DNA of 48,745 nt from an uncultured Treponema sp. (GTDB lineage Bacteria > Spirochaetota > Spirochaetia > Treponematales > Treponemataceae): NCBI GenBank assembly GCA_947177175.1, contig CAMWTK010000010.1:1-48745 (forward strand). Reading direction: 5' to 3'. Shown one piece after another: positions 16,157 through 24,544 of the stretch. Under the pieces are notes generated by a model. The model was not told the DNA's origin. It worked only from the letters and a program-made list of their open reading frames with translations, and made no database searches. Made by a program: the position numbers and the translations under genes. Within the stretch, counting starts at the first letter, position 1; the number at the start of each line of letters is the position of its first letter.

Positions 16157-17137
16157 ATGCAGATTATTACAGACGGACAGGCGACCGCGTTCAGCGCGTT
16201 TCTTGCCGCGCACGATTTTTTTTATATCATCGGGCACAAAGAGCCGGACGGCGACTGCGTGTACAGCTGCCTGAGCATGGGAGCGTTGCTCGACGCAAAA
16301 AAACAATCCTACCAACTGCTGAACGCAGGGTCGTTCAAGCGGGCGGAAATAAAAGACAAGGCAAATTTATTTACCAATGTGCCGACGTTTTTGTCCGAGC
16401 CGGAGCGCAAGAAAACGGGCGTGATTATGCTGGACTGCTCGGAGAATGCGCGGCTTGGCGATATTGACGGCGACTTGGGCGGACTGGACACGTTCATCAT
16501 CGATCACCACAAAACCGCAAGCGTCACCGAAAACTGCATTATCGACGCGACTGCTCCGGCGACAGCCGTGCTCGTACAGCAGCTGTATGAAAAACTGGTC
16601 GGTCAGCCGCCCAAGGACGTTGCCGAAATGCTTTTTTTCGGCATTGCGACGGACACGGGATATTTCCGCTTTCTCAAAGAAGATGCGGCGGAGGTGTTCA
16701 TGGCGGCGGCGCGGCTTGTGGCGGCCGGCGCAAATCCGCGGCAGGTGTACGAGCGCATGACCGGCGGCAAAGCATACGCCACCCGAAAACTTTTGGGCAT
16801 CATGCTCGGCCGCGCCGAACGCTATTACAACAACAAACTGGTCATCACCTATGAGACAATGGAGGACACCCACAAGTATGGGCAGGAAGGCAGGGACAAT
16901 GACGCGCTCTATTCGCTGCTGCTTGCCTGCGACGGCGTAGAAGCAGTCGTGTTCTTGCGGCAAGAGACCGAGCATACCTGTACGGCAGGCTTCCGTTCCC
17001 GTGATGCCATAGATGTCAGCGCGATTGCCGCGCAATTTGGCGGCGGCGGACACAAAAATGCCGCAGGTCTGAGCATTGAAGGCACATTGGAAACCATTAT
17101 CCCCGAAATAAAAAAAGCCTTTGCGAAAGTCCTGTAA
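16157..17137 (+). CDS. nrnA: DHH-DHHA1 phosphoesterase, NrnA-like nanoRNase/pAp phosphatase
   Basis: This family degrades 2-5-nt RNAs (and pGpG) and/or dephosphorylates pAp. The 326-residue protein has the DHH metal motifs GHKEPDGD (His27, Asp31, Asp33), VIMLDCS, the DHH signature in IIDHHK near residue 115, and FGIATDTGYF, then the DHHA1 substrate loop GGGGHKNAAG near residue 296. Size and order match NrnA rather than the longer RecJ. The gene has its own space between two terminators. It may clear the linear dinucleotide left from c-di-GMP, which would link it to the PilZ protein further on; that link is inference. Confidence 0.85.
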   Translation: MQIITDGQATAFSAFLAAHDFFYIIGHKEPDGDCVYSCLSMGALLDAKKQSYQLLNAGSFKRAEIKDKANLFTNVPTFLSEPERKKTGVIMLDCSENARLGDIDGDLGGLDTFIIDHHKTASVTENCIIDATAPATAVLVQQLYEKLVGQPPKDVAEMLFFGIATDTGYFRFLKEDAAEVFMAAARLVAAGANPRQVYERMTGGKAYATRKLLGIMLGRAERYYNNKLVITYETMEDTHKYGQEGRDNDALYSLLLACDGVEAVVFLRQETEHTCTAGFRSRDAIDVSAIAAQFGGGGHKNAAGLSIEGTLETIIPEIKKAFAKVL

Positions 17138-17164
17138 CTTCGACTTCGACCCATACCTTGTTTT

Positions 17165-17196
17165 ATCCGCAGCACACAGCCGCTGCGGATTTTTTA
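17165..17196 (+). terminator. rho-independent terminator after nrnA
   Basis: ATCCGCAGC (17165-17173) pairs perfectly with GCTGCGGAT (17182-17190), followed by a T run. It ends 24 bases before the phased repeat array. Confidence 0.85.
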
Positions 17197-17219
17197 TGCA
17201 TTTTTGAAAAAACGCCGCC

Positions 17220-17466
17220 GTAAGATTCCGTATGATTTTGCAAGATTTCGTCAGATTTCAGTATGATGCCGTCAGGTTTTGGTAAGATTTAGTCAGAATT
17301 TGATGGATTCTCGTAAGGTTTTGTAAGATTTTGTTGGATATCAGTATGATTTAGTCAGATGCCGTCAGATTCGGTAAGATTTCAGTCAGGTTTTGTCAGA
17401 AACAGTATGTTTTTGTCAGATCGCCGTAAGGTTTCGTCAGATTTTGTCGGATATTGTTGGATTTCA
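17220..17466 (+). repeat. helically phased array of ~24 degenerate 10/11-bp units
   Basis: The 247 bases break into about 24 direct units of the form G-T-(A/C/T)-(A/T/G)-G-A-T-T-T-N, of 10 bases with an 11-base unit after every two to four; the mean is ~10.3 bases, one helical turn. Units start at 17220, 17230, 17240, 17250, 17261, 17271 and so on to 17456. All are in the same direction, so GT and the T-run stay on one face of the helix. The array lies between the nrnA terminator and the start (17538) of a sigma-like gene. The rest of the 400-base gap holds only the terminator and the gene's ribosome site. Confidence 0.9.
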
Positions 17467-17537
17467 GCAAAATCACCCCGTTTTTCGCCGCCTGTATGTT
17501 GGCACGGTTCTTGCACAGGAAAAAACGGAGGCATATA

Positions 17538-18451
17538 TGGCACATATCGACATCGAACGAATTCCGGCACTGGTTGCGGAAGGAAAGATGAGCAAAAAAG
17601 AAGGCGCGTACCGCATTTGGGAAGACATCTATTGCAACCCGCACAAATACGGGCTTGCGCTTCTGGACGAGGATGAAAAGAGCGACTTCCTGCTGTCGCT
17701 GCTGGAAAAATTCGAGCATGCAATCAGCGACTTCGTTCCCCAAAAAGCAAAATTCAGCACGTACCTTCACGGACGGCTCAAAATCGCGTACATCGGCTGG
17801 CACAGAAAGCGGCTTACGGACGCTGTGGGAGAAACAATTACCCGCACGGCGCTCAAGGCACAATACGACGAGGAAGTGCACAAATATGAAACGGCAGATA
17901 ATGCCGCGGCCGGCGAAAAACCGGCAATCCTTACGCGGGCTTCCATGACACCCAAACAGCGGTCCCTGGCAAAAATCACCGCGCTCATACTGACGCTCAA
18001 ACACTGCCATGACGTAGACGGGACAATCATCAAAAACGTCAGCCGCTTTGTGGACACCGACGTAGCAGCGCTGGAATCGCTCGTGCGCAGCCTCAGAAAA
18101 CAGAGCGACCATAAAGTCGCGCTGCGCGCACGTGTCATCCGGCGCAGGGACAACGCATTCTATTATCACCGGAAATACCTGAACGAGCTGAGCCAGCTGC
18201 AAAAAGGCACGGCGCGTTTTGAGAAAGTGCAGCAGAAATATCAGAAACAGACCGAAAACTGGATCCGGCAGAACAAGCTGCTCGCCCACCGCTTCGTGCT
18301 GTCGCCGACAAACGAAAGCATCGCCAAAGAAATCGGCATAAAGCCGCGCCGGGTCAGCTTTTACATCAGGCGGGCAGTCAGAAACAACCATCCGTTCCTG
18401 TCGGACAAAAGGGACGAGCCGAAAAAAGAACCGGGCGACGAGGAAATCTGA
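17538..18451 (+). CDS. sigma-70-like / helix-turn-helix regulator, function unassigned
   Basis: The 304-residue protein looks like a divergent sigma-70-family member. Residues ~45-90 resemble region 2 (LSLLEKFEHAISDFVPQKAK, then FSTYLHGRLKIAYIGWHRKR), the middle is helical and basic, and the last ~45 residues hold a region-4-like helix-turn-helix (NESIAKEIGIKPRRVSFYIRRAV). It is very rich in Lys/Arg, consistent with nucleic-acid binding. ATG 17538 follows CGGAGG; the reading frame stays open further upstream but that part runs through the repeat array and is not credible protein. The array directly upstream could be its own binding region; this is inference. It could instead be a DNA-binding structural protein. 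Confidence 0.55.
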
Positions 18452-18479
18452 TGACAGAACGCGGCGATTTTGCTATCAT
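18451..18479 (+). promoter_or_regulatory. rdgB promoter giving a leaderless transcript
   Basis: ATGACA (18451-18456), 17-base spacer, TATCAT (18474-18479). The rdgB ATG begins 6 bases after the -10, exactly where transcription should start, and no ribosome site is present. Confidence 0.6.
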
Positions 18480-18485
18480 CTTTCC

Positions 18486-19130
18486 ATGAAATTGTATTTG
18501 GCAACCGGAAACAAGCACAAGCAGAAAGAAATGCAGGAAATTCTGCCGGACTATCGTATCGTCATTCCCGCGGACGAAGGCATCGACGACTTTGACCCCG
18601 ACGAAACCGGCGACTCTTTCGTGGAAAACAGCCTGATAAAAGCGCGCGCGCTGTGGGACATCGTGCGCGCGCCCGTCATTGCCGACGATTCCGGCCTGTG
18701 CGTGGACTGCCTGAACGGGATTCCCGGCATCTACACGTCGCGCTATGCGGGCGCAAAGCATCCCAAAGGCTACCACGACGGCAGGAAAATCCCGCAGGAA
18801 GAACAGAACCGCCTGCTCATCGAGCAGGTGAACGCCACGGGAAGCGATGACCGCCGCTGCCACTACACCTGCGCGATGGTTCTGGTCACTGACGCGCTCA
18901 AATTCTATACCTGCGAGGAATACCTGCACGGAGAAATCATAACGCGCGCGGAAGATGCCGCAGGAACGGGCGGATTCGGCTACGACCCCATCGTGTTCCT
19001 GCCCGCATACGGAAAAACCGCCGCCCAAATCAGCGCGGAAGAGAAAAACCGCATCTCGCACCGCGGCAAGGCAGCGCGCGGCATTGCCGCCATCCTCGCC
19101 GACCTTGCCAAAAACGGCGCATGGGGCTGA
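18486..19130 (+). CDS. rdgB: RdgB/HAM1 XTP/dITP pyrophosphatase
   Basis: The enzyme hydrolyses non-canonical purine nucleotides (dITP, XTP) to keep them out of DNA. The 214-residue protein has the family start LATGNKHKQKEM, the signature VIADDSGLCVDCLNGIPGIY with SRYAGA, GGFGYDPIVFLP, and the C-terminal ISHRGKA with the base-recognition His-Arg. Length is usual. No ribosome-binding sequence precedes the ATG and a promoter -10 lies 6 bases upstream, so a leaderless mRNA is likely. Confidence 0.93.
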   Translation: MKLYLATGNKHKQKEMQEILPDYRIVIPADEGIDDFDPDETGDSFVENSLIKARALWDIVRAPVIADDSGLCVDCLNGIPGIYTSRYAGAKHPKGYHDGRKIPQEEQNRLLIEQVNATGSDDRRCHYTCAMVLVTDALKFYTCEEYLHGEIITRAEDAAGTGGFGYDPIVFLPAYGKTAAQISAEEKNRISHRGKAARGIAAILADLAKNGAWG

Positions 19131-19166
19131 TGCCGGACAAAAAAACATTTTTTTTTCAAAAAATGG

Positions 19167-19194
19167 TAAAGTTCTTGTTAAGTCCTGCCGACAA
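19167..19194 (+). promoter_or_regulatory. sigma-28-type flagellar promoter
   Basis: TAAAGTTC, 12 bases, GCCGACAA, close to the FliA consensus TAAAGTTT-N11-GCCGATAA. Transcription would start near 19202, giving a ~155-base leader on the first flagellin mRNA. Confidence 0.65.
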
Positions 19195-19255
19195 TAATAC
19201 TGATGAGCCATGACTAGCGAAACTTCGTTGAAGCGTGCTCGTCAGGTTTGTCACC

Positions 19256-19327
19256 GTAAAAGGAAATGGATGTAGCCTTGCAATGCAGAAGTTTCCTTTT
19301 ACACCTCCGACAAAAGGATTTGTCGGA
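19256..19327 (+). promoter_or_regulatory. structured flagellin mRNA leader with GGA-loop hairpin (candidate CsrA site)
   Basis: Two perfect hairpins: GTAAAAGGAAA (19256-19266) with its complement at 19292-19302, and TCCGACAAA (19306-19314) with TTTGTCGGA (19319-19327) closing loop AGGA. The second has GGA exposed in the loop of an ACA...TGT stem, like CsrA sites. The ribosome site GGAGGAA at 19346-19352 adds two more GGA cores ~30 bases on. Confidence 0.55.
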
Positions 19328-19356
19328 TCATACGCATAGTACCACGGAGGAACACT

Positions 19357-20217
19357 ATGGTCATCAATCACAATATGTCCGCATTGTACGCCAGCCGTCA
19401 GCTCGGCGTCGCAAATCTGGGTCTCACCAAGGACATGGAAAAGCTTTCATCGGGAATGTCTATCAACCGCGCGGGCGACGACGCATCTGGTCTTGCCGTA
19501 TCTGAAAAGATGCGATCCCAGATCCGCGGCTTGAACCAGGCCTCAAAGAACGCGGAGAACGGCATCAGTTTCATTCAGGTGACGGAAGGTTACTTGCAGG
19601 AAACGACCGACATTATCCAGCGTATCCGCGAGCTTGCCGTCCAGGCAGCGAACGGCATCTATTCCGACGAGGACCGAATGCAGATTCAGGTGGAAGTGAG
19701 CCAGCTCGTGGCAGAAGCGGACCGCATTGCCTCACAGGCTCAGTTCAACGGCATGAACATGCTGACCGGGCGGTTCGCGCGGCAGACCGGCGACAACTCA
19801 GTCACCGCCTCAATGTGGTTCCACATCGGCGCGAACATGGATCAGCGCATGCAGGTGTTCATCGGCACGATGACCGCGCAGGCACTGGGCATCCGCTCGT
19901 TGCAGGACGAATCGGTGCTGACCATCGCGGATCCCGACTCTGCGAACAAGGCCATCGGGACGATTGACGATGCGCTCACCAGAATCAACAAGCAGCGCGC
20001 AGACCTCGGCGGCTACCAGAACAGAATGGAATACGCCGTGAAAGGACTGAACATCGCCGCAGAAAACTTGCAGGCTTCCGAATCCCGCATCCGCGACACC
20101 GACATGGCGGCGGAGATGGTCGAATTCGTCAAGAATCAGGTGCTCACGCAGGCAGGCACGGCGATGCTCGCGCAGGCGAACATGCAGTCCCAGAATGTCT
20201 TGTCATTGCTGAGATAG
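19357..20217 (+). CDS. flaB: periplasmic flagellar filament core protein FlaB (first copy)
   Basis: FlaB proteins form the core of spirochaete periplasmic flagella. The 286-residue protein has only the conserved D0/D1 domains: N-terminal [37 protein letters not shown] and [13 protein letters not shown], and C-terminal [33 protein letters not shown] and [13 protein letters not shown]. The variable outer domains of enteric flagellin are lacking and the short middle is typical of FlaB. No signal peptide is present, consistent with flagellar type III export. It has a strong ribosome site, a sigma-28-type promoter and a folded leader. FlaB1/2/3 cannot be told apart without comparison. Confidence 0.95.
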   Translation: MVINHNMSALYASRQLGVANLGLTKDMEKLSSGMSINRAGDDASGLAVSEKMRSQIRGLNQASKNAENGISFIQVTEGYLQETTDIIQRIRELAVQAANGIYSDEDRMQIQVEVSQLVAEADRIASQAQFNGMNMLTGRFARQTGDNSVTASMWFHIGANMDQRMQVFIGTMTAQALGIRSLQDESVLTIADPDSANKAIGTIDDALTRINKQRADLGGYQNRMEYAVKGLNIAAENLQASESRIRDTDMAAEMVEFVKNQVLTQAGTAMLAQANMQSQNVLSLLR

Positions 20218-20230
20218 TGTGCTAGAATAT

Positions 20231-20294
20231 ATGAAAGAATGCGGGATTTTCCGCATTCTTTCATAGCAGGCGCGTTTTTGGCAGCGCCTTTTGA
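20231..20294 (+). terminator. double hairpin ending the first flaB transcript
   Basis: A perfect 14-pair hairpin (20231-20244 with 20251-20264, loop GATTTT) is followed by AGGCGC/GCGCCT (20268-20273 with 20284-20289) and TTTTGATCTTT. The first may protect the mRNA end; the second looks like the terminator. Confidence 0.6.
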
Positions 20295-20462
20295 TCTTTG
20301 AAAACTGCCGTCCATGGTTCTGTGACGACGGAGACGGTTGTTCGCGGTCTGTATGACGATGCGAGCAACGGTTCCTGTCGCAGGGGCTAAAACTGCCTGC
20401 GGGGGCGCAAAAACCGCGGGCAGCCCACACGGAACAGGAGGTACAGCACGAAGCTGTATGCT

Positions 20463-20476
20463 TATAATCATGGAGG
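20463..20476 (+). promoter_or_regulatory. possible -10 and ribosome site of the second flaB
   Basis: TATAAT (20463-20468) sits just before GGAGGG (20472-20477) and the ATG at 20484. No convincing -35 or sigma-28 site is seen in 20295-20462, which otherwise holds a GC-rich stretch and a TACAGC/GCTGTA hairpin. The promoter assignment is weak; read-through from the first flaB is an alternative. Confidence 0.35.
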
Positions 20477-20483
20477 GCACATT

Positions 20484-21338
20484 ATGATTATTAATCACAA
20501 TATGAGTTCTTTGTATGCGAACCGTACGCTGGGCATTTCAAATGACCAGCTGATGGGAAACATCGAGAAACTCAGCTCAGGTCAGCGCATCAACAGAGCA
20601 AGCGACGATGCGTCGGGGCTGGCAGTATCTGAAAAGATGCGCAGCCAGATCCGCGGTTTGAATCAGGCGAACAGGAACATCCAGAACGGTGTTTCGTTCA
20701 TCCAGTCAACTGAAGGCTATTTGCAGGAAACGACCGATATTCTTCAGCGCGTCCGCGAGCTTGCCGTTCAGTCAGCGAACGGTATCTATTCTGACGAAGA
20801 CCGTATGCAGATTCAGGTGGAAGTGAGCCAGCTCGTGGCAGAAGTTGACCGCGTGGCTTCACAGGCTCAGTTCAACGGCATGAATATGCTCACCGGTGCT
20901 TTCGCGCAGGAATCCGTTACGGGACGCATTATGCAGTTCCAGATCGGAGCGAACGTTGACCAGAACGCACGTGTATATATCGGCACCATGACCGCTCAGG
21001 CACTGGGGCTCAAAGGAGCGCAGGGCAACGACGAGCAGATTGGAATCGGTACGCCGGACAGCGCGAACGCGGCTATCGCGACCATTGACAACGCTCTTTT
21101 GACAGTCTCAAAACAGCGTGCAGATTTGGGCGCGTATCAGAACCGCTTCGAGACTGCCGCGCAGGGTGTGGGAGTTGCCGCCGAAAACCTTCAGGCAGCA
21201 GAATCACGCATCCGCGACGTGGACATGGCGTCTGAAATGGTCGAGTACACGAAAAACCAGATTCTTACACAGTCTGGCACTGCAATGCTGGCACAGGCGA
21301 ACAGCCAGTCTCAGAATGTTCTTGCATTGATGAGATAA
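20484..21338 (+). CDS. flaB: periplasmic flagellar filament core protein FlaB (second copy)
   Basis: A second core flagellin of 284 residues, similar to the first at both ends ([62 protein letters not shown]) and different in the middle (residues ~140-190: [16 protein letters not shown]). Spirochaete filaments mix several FlaB proteins, and this arrangement of two flaB genes before flaG-fliD resembles the flaB1/flaB3 locus of Treponema pallidum as I remember it. GGAGGG precedes the ATG. Codons here are less GC-biased than in the first copy, with more T-ending codons, as expected if one copy is older or more highly expressed. Confidence 0.95.
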   Translation: MIINHNMSSLYANRTLGISNDQLMGNIEKLSSGQRINRASDDASGLAVSEKMRSQIRGLNQANRNIQNGVSFIQSTEGYLQETTDILQRVRELAVQSANGIYSDEDRMQIQVEVSQLVAEVDRVASQAQFNGMNMLTGAFAQESVTGRIMQFQIGANVDQNARVYIGTMTAQALGLKGAQGNDEQIGIGTPDSANAAIATIDNALLTVSKQRADLGAYQNRFETAAQGVGVAAENLQAAESRIRDVDMASEMVEYTKNQILTQSGTAMLAQANSQSQNVLALMR

Positions 21339-21398
21339 ATTGAGCCGACTTCCTGCCAAGAGATTACTGGATGTCATCTTTTCGACAGGAATGACACG

Positions 21399-21434
21399 AA
21401 AGGGGAATGGGTGCGCCCCCACTCCCCTTTTTTT
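21399..21434 (+). terminator. terminator after second flaB
   Basis: AAAGGGGA (21399-21406) pairs with TCCCCTTT (21423-21430), with an inner TGGG/CCCA stem and a long T run. The flaG ribosome site starts directly after it, so flaG expression depends on partial read-through. Confidence 0.8.
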
Positions 21435-21449
21435 CAGGAGGAAAGCCCT

Positions 21450-21818
21450 ATGAATATCAGTTCAGTCGGGCAACAAATGGCAATGGATGGCCGTTACTCC
21501 GCCGCAAACGCCTACAAGGCACACGCACCGGTTCAGCCGGCGCAAATACCCATGGCAGACGCGGCGACAGTGGTTCAGAACATTACCGACAATATTGCCC
21601 AAGTTCAAGAAGATGTCCGTCAGATTCAAAAACTTTCGGACGTGGTGATGGGTCGCAAAGTTCAGTTCAACGTTAACCAGGAGCTGAACCAAGTGATAGT
21701 ACGTATAGTAGATCCTTCTACCGATCAGGTTATCAAGGAGATTCCGTCAACTGACATACAGAAACTGAAAGTCAGAATCAGAAAGGCAATCGGACTCTTG
21801 TTCGATGAGATGATTTAG
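21450..21818 (+). CDS. flaG: FlaG family flagellar protein
   Basis: FlaG is a small protein usually encoded just before fliD and thought to limit filament length. The 122-residue protein has a flexible N-terminus and the family core QFNVNQELNQVIVRIVDPST followed by VIKEIPSTDIQKL, matching the FlaG pattern of two strands around VxVVDxxTxEVIxxIP. AGGAGGAAAG precedes ATG 21450. It stands between two flaB genes and fliD, the standard context. Confidence 0.88.
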   Translation: MNISSVGQQMAMDGRYSAANAYKAHAPVQPAQIPMADAATVVQNITDNIAQVQEDVRQIQKLSDVVMGRKVQFNVNQELNQVIVRIVDPSTDQVIKEIPSTDIQKLKVRIRKAIGLLFDEMI

Positions 21819-21864
21819 TCATCAGCAGGTTCCGGCTTGTTTCTCAGGGCGGCAGGGAAATACT

Positions 21865-23931
21865 ATGGCAGAAATCAGCATACCCGGTGTCAGCAACAAA
21901 TATAAGACGAACGATTATATTGACGCGCTGATGAAAAAAGAGCGGATTCCGCTCGAGCGGGAGCAGGAGACGCTCGACCGGTATAAAGAGCAGCAGAGTG
22001 CTTGGCGGGGAGTCAATCAGAAAATGTCTGAGCTTCGGGAAAGCACGAAGGCTCTTTATTCGTTCGACAACCCGTTCAACAACAAACTCGCCTCATCGTC
22101 AAATGAGCAGGCGTTCACGGCGGACGCAGGACGCGAGGCGACGTTCGGCCAGATAAAAATCGATGTCATCAAGCCGGCGACGACCGACCGTTTCCTGTCC
22201 GCGGAGCTAGAAAAAAACGCGACCGTCCCGCAGGGAACGTATACTTTTCAGGTCGCCGACAAGACCGTCTCATTCAACTGGAAAGGCGGAAAGTTATCGG
22301 ACTTCATCACGTCGCTCAACCGGCGCGGGAACAATATCATCAAGGCATCGACCGTCGGCGTGAGCGGGAACAAGCAGGCGCTCCTCATCGAATCGCTCAA
22401 AACAGGCGAAGAAAGCACCCTCATCTTTAAGGACGCAGCTCTCACCTACGCACTCGCGAACGGCATCATCGAAAAAGCCATGGACAACGTGACGGAATTC
22501 GGCACAGAACAAGCGGCGTTCGCAGACCCGCCGCCGGAAGCAGTCCTGCCGGACGTTGAGCAGGCGGGCATGCCCGCACTACGCGCGGAAACAATTGCCG
22601 TAACCGAAGAGGCTATCACCGTGCCGCCGCGCGCGGGATTCTTGCTTCCCGTTCCCGAAAACGCCGCGAACGACGGCGCGCACCTTGCCTTTTCGTTTTC
22701 ACTGGAAACCGTGGAGGACATGACGGCGGCAATCAACGAGCAGCTTGCCATACGCCCGGAACTTCCCGACGCGGGCAGCGCGCGGTACGAAGAAATCATC
22801 ATTCAGAACAATCCGAGCGAAACGAGCCTTCCGCCCGTGCCGACCGAACCGCTCGTGCCGATTACGGACGCGGCGGATTTTTACGTGCGCACGGCCGACG
22901 GCGCGGAAACAAAAATCGACACCGACGCGTTCGCGGTTGACGCGGACACGGACGAACGCCACGTCTCAATCGCGCTCGGCGACTACCCCGGCATTGACAG
23001 CATTGTGGTGCGCAACCGCAACACGGGCACGGCAATCAACCTGTCGCCCTTTACCGTGTTCGAGGAGAAAAAAAACGGCGGCTACCAGCCCGTGCACGCG
23101 GTCAGCGTTGCCGGTGACGCAAAAATCAAGTACGAAGGCATCACCATATCCCGGCCGACCAACACGATTGACGACGTTGTTCCGCACGTGACGCTGAACA
23201 TCCACAATCCCACGGAAAAAACGGAGACCGTGACGATCGCGGCGGACAAGGAAGCGGCAAAAGACGCGCTCATCAATTTTGTGGGGACGTACAACCAGGT
23301 CATCGCGGAAATAAACATTCTGAGCACGAACAAGCCGGCAGTCATCAGCGAACTTGATTATCTTTCGCCCGAAGAAAGCGAAGCGGCGACCGAACGGCTG
23401 GGCATGTTCCAAGGCGACTACTCGCTCACGCAGAACAAGGCACAGATGCAGGCAATCGTCGCGGCAAACTACCGCTGGGCAGAAAACGCGCCGATTACGA
23501 TGCTTTCGCAGATCGGCATTTCGACGCACGCGGCGGGAAGCAGCGGCTATACGGCGAGCCAGCTGCGCGGCTACCTTGAAATCGACGAAAAGAAACTGGA
23601 CGCGAGCCTTGAGAACAACCTTGAGGACATCAAGAATATCTTCGGCTATGACAAAGACGGCGACCTGATCATGGATTCCGGCATCGGCGTGGCGCTGGAC
23701 AAGCAGATCGGCTCATGGGTATCCACGGGGGGCATCATTGCCAACAAAAACCGTGGCATTGCGCAAAAAATCACGGCATCAGAATCGAATATCCGCCGGT
23801 TGGAAACACAGATCGACCGCAAGGAAGCCGAACTGAAGGCAAAATACGGGCAGATGGAAGGCACGCTGAACAATTTGCAGGGGCAGGCCAACACGATCAG
23901 CAACTGGATAAACAGCGGGCGGCAGCAATAA
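21865..23931 (+). CDS. fliD: flagellar filament cap protein FliD (HAP2)
   Basis: FliD caps the filament tip and folds flagellin into it. The 688-residue protein begins ISIPGVSNKYKTNDYIDALMKKERIPLEREQETLDRYK in outline, typical of the spirochaete FliD N-terminal domain, with GQIKIDVIKPATTDRFLS after it. The C-terminal domain holds a FliD-like segment (SSGYTASQLRGYLEIDEKKL, then NNLEDIKNIFGYDKDGD) and a terminal coiled coil (IRRLETQIDRKEAELKAKY) that sits in the filament. It is longer than enteric FliD because of an acidic insert around residues 210-330. In spirochaetes the cap lies in the periplasm. Confidence 0.93.
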   Translation: MAEISIPGVSNKYKTNDYIDALMKKERIPLEREQETLDRYKEQQSAWRGVNQKMSELRESTKALYSFDNPFNNKLASSSNEQAFTADAGREATFGQIKIDVIKPATTDRFLSAELEKNATVPQGTYTFQVADKTVSFNWKGGKLSDFITSLNRRGNNIIKASTVGVSGNKQALLIESLKTGEESTLIFKDAALTYALANGIIEKAMDNVTEFGTEQAAFADPPPEAVLPDVEQAGMPALRAETIAVTEEAITVPPRAGFLLPVPENAANDGAHLAFSFSLETVEDMTAAINEQLAIRPELPDAGSARYEEIIIQNNPSETSLPPVPTEPLVPITDAADFYVRTADGAETKIDTDAFAVDADTDERHVSIALGDYPGIDSIVVRNRNTGTAINLSPFTVFEEKKNGGYQPVHAVSVAGDAKIKYEGITISRPTNTIDDVVPHVTLNIHNPTEKTETVTIAADKEAAKDALINFVGTYNQVIAEINILSTNKPAVISELDYLSPEESEAATERLGMFQGDYSLTQNKAQMQAIVAANYRWAENAPITMLSQIGISTHAAGSSGYTASQLRGYLEIDEKKLDASLENNLEDIKNIFGYDKDGDLIMDSGIGVALDKQIGSWVSTGGIIANKNRGIAQKITASESNIRRLETQIDRKEAELKAKYGQMEGTLNNLQGQANTISNWINSGRQQ

Positions 23932-23946
23932 CGCAAGGGGACAGCA

Positions 23947-24534
23947 ATGAACGTAACCGTAAACGGAAACGCGGTAGACATTACGCTTGAAGACGAAAAA
24001 ACAGTGGGCGATGTCCTGCGCGGCCTGGAAACGGCATTCGCGCAGAACAACGCCACCACGATCGGCATTACGCTCAATGGCACGAACATCGGTGCGGACG
24101 CATTCGATGCCGCCGCCCAAACGCCCCTTGCCGACGACACGGCGATTGACGTGACCGTCGTGTCCGAAGCCGACGTAACGGCGGCGTTTGCGGCAGAAGC
24201 CAAAACTAGCCGCGCGATTGCCGCAAAACTGGAGCAAATTCCCGTGCAGTTGCAGAGCGGCAAGGACAAGGACGCCAACGCCATTATCTCGCAGCTGGCG
24301 GATTTGGTGGACGGTGTGTGCCATACGGCCTCGCTTGCCGCGCTGTTTCCCCCACTTTTTGAAAAATTGACCATAGCGGGCAAATCTGTCTCTGAATTTT
24401 TCGCAGAATTTTCCGATATTTTAAATGACTTCCGGCAGGCACTGGAAGACAAGGACAACGTCCTGATTGGCGATCTGGCAGAATACGAAATCAGCCCGCG
24501 GCTGACGGCTCTGGCAGACGCGATTGCATCATAA
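23947..24534 (+). CDS. unassigned protein in the fliS position
   Basis: The 195-residue cytoplasmic protein has no signal peptide or membrane segment. Residues 1-75 look like a small beta-grasp-like domain (MNVTVNGNAVDITLEDEKTV...GITLNGTNIG...DTAIDVTVVSEADV). Residues ~85-195 are all helical (AIAAKLEQIPVQLQSGKDK, LADLVDGVCHTASLAALFP, FFAEFSDILNDFRQALEDKD). I recognise no named family. It follows fliD by 15 bases and precedes a PilZ gene, the place where other bacteria carry the export chaperones fliS/fliT. A flagellin or FliD chaperone role is therefore inferred from position only. Confidence 0.7.
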   Translation: MNVTVNGNAVDITLEDEKTVGDVLRGLETAFAQNNATTIGITLNGTNIGADAFDAAAQTPLADDTAIDVTVVSEADVTAAFAAEAKTSRAIAAKLEQIPVQLQSGKDKDANAIISQLADLVDGVCHTASLAALFPPLFEKLTIAGKSVSEFFAEFSDILNDFRQALEDKDNVLIGDLAEYEISPRLTALADAIAS

Positions 24535-24544
24535 GGATAGCACA

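Noticed and set aside
17220..17466. CRISPR array
   Set aside because: Units are 10-11 bases, contiguous and degenerate, with no unique spacers between them.
17393..17537. Upstream extension of the sigma-like protein
   Set aside because: It would translate through the phased repeats; CGGAGG and ATG at 17538 mark the real start.
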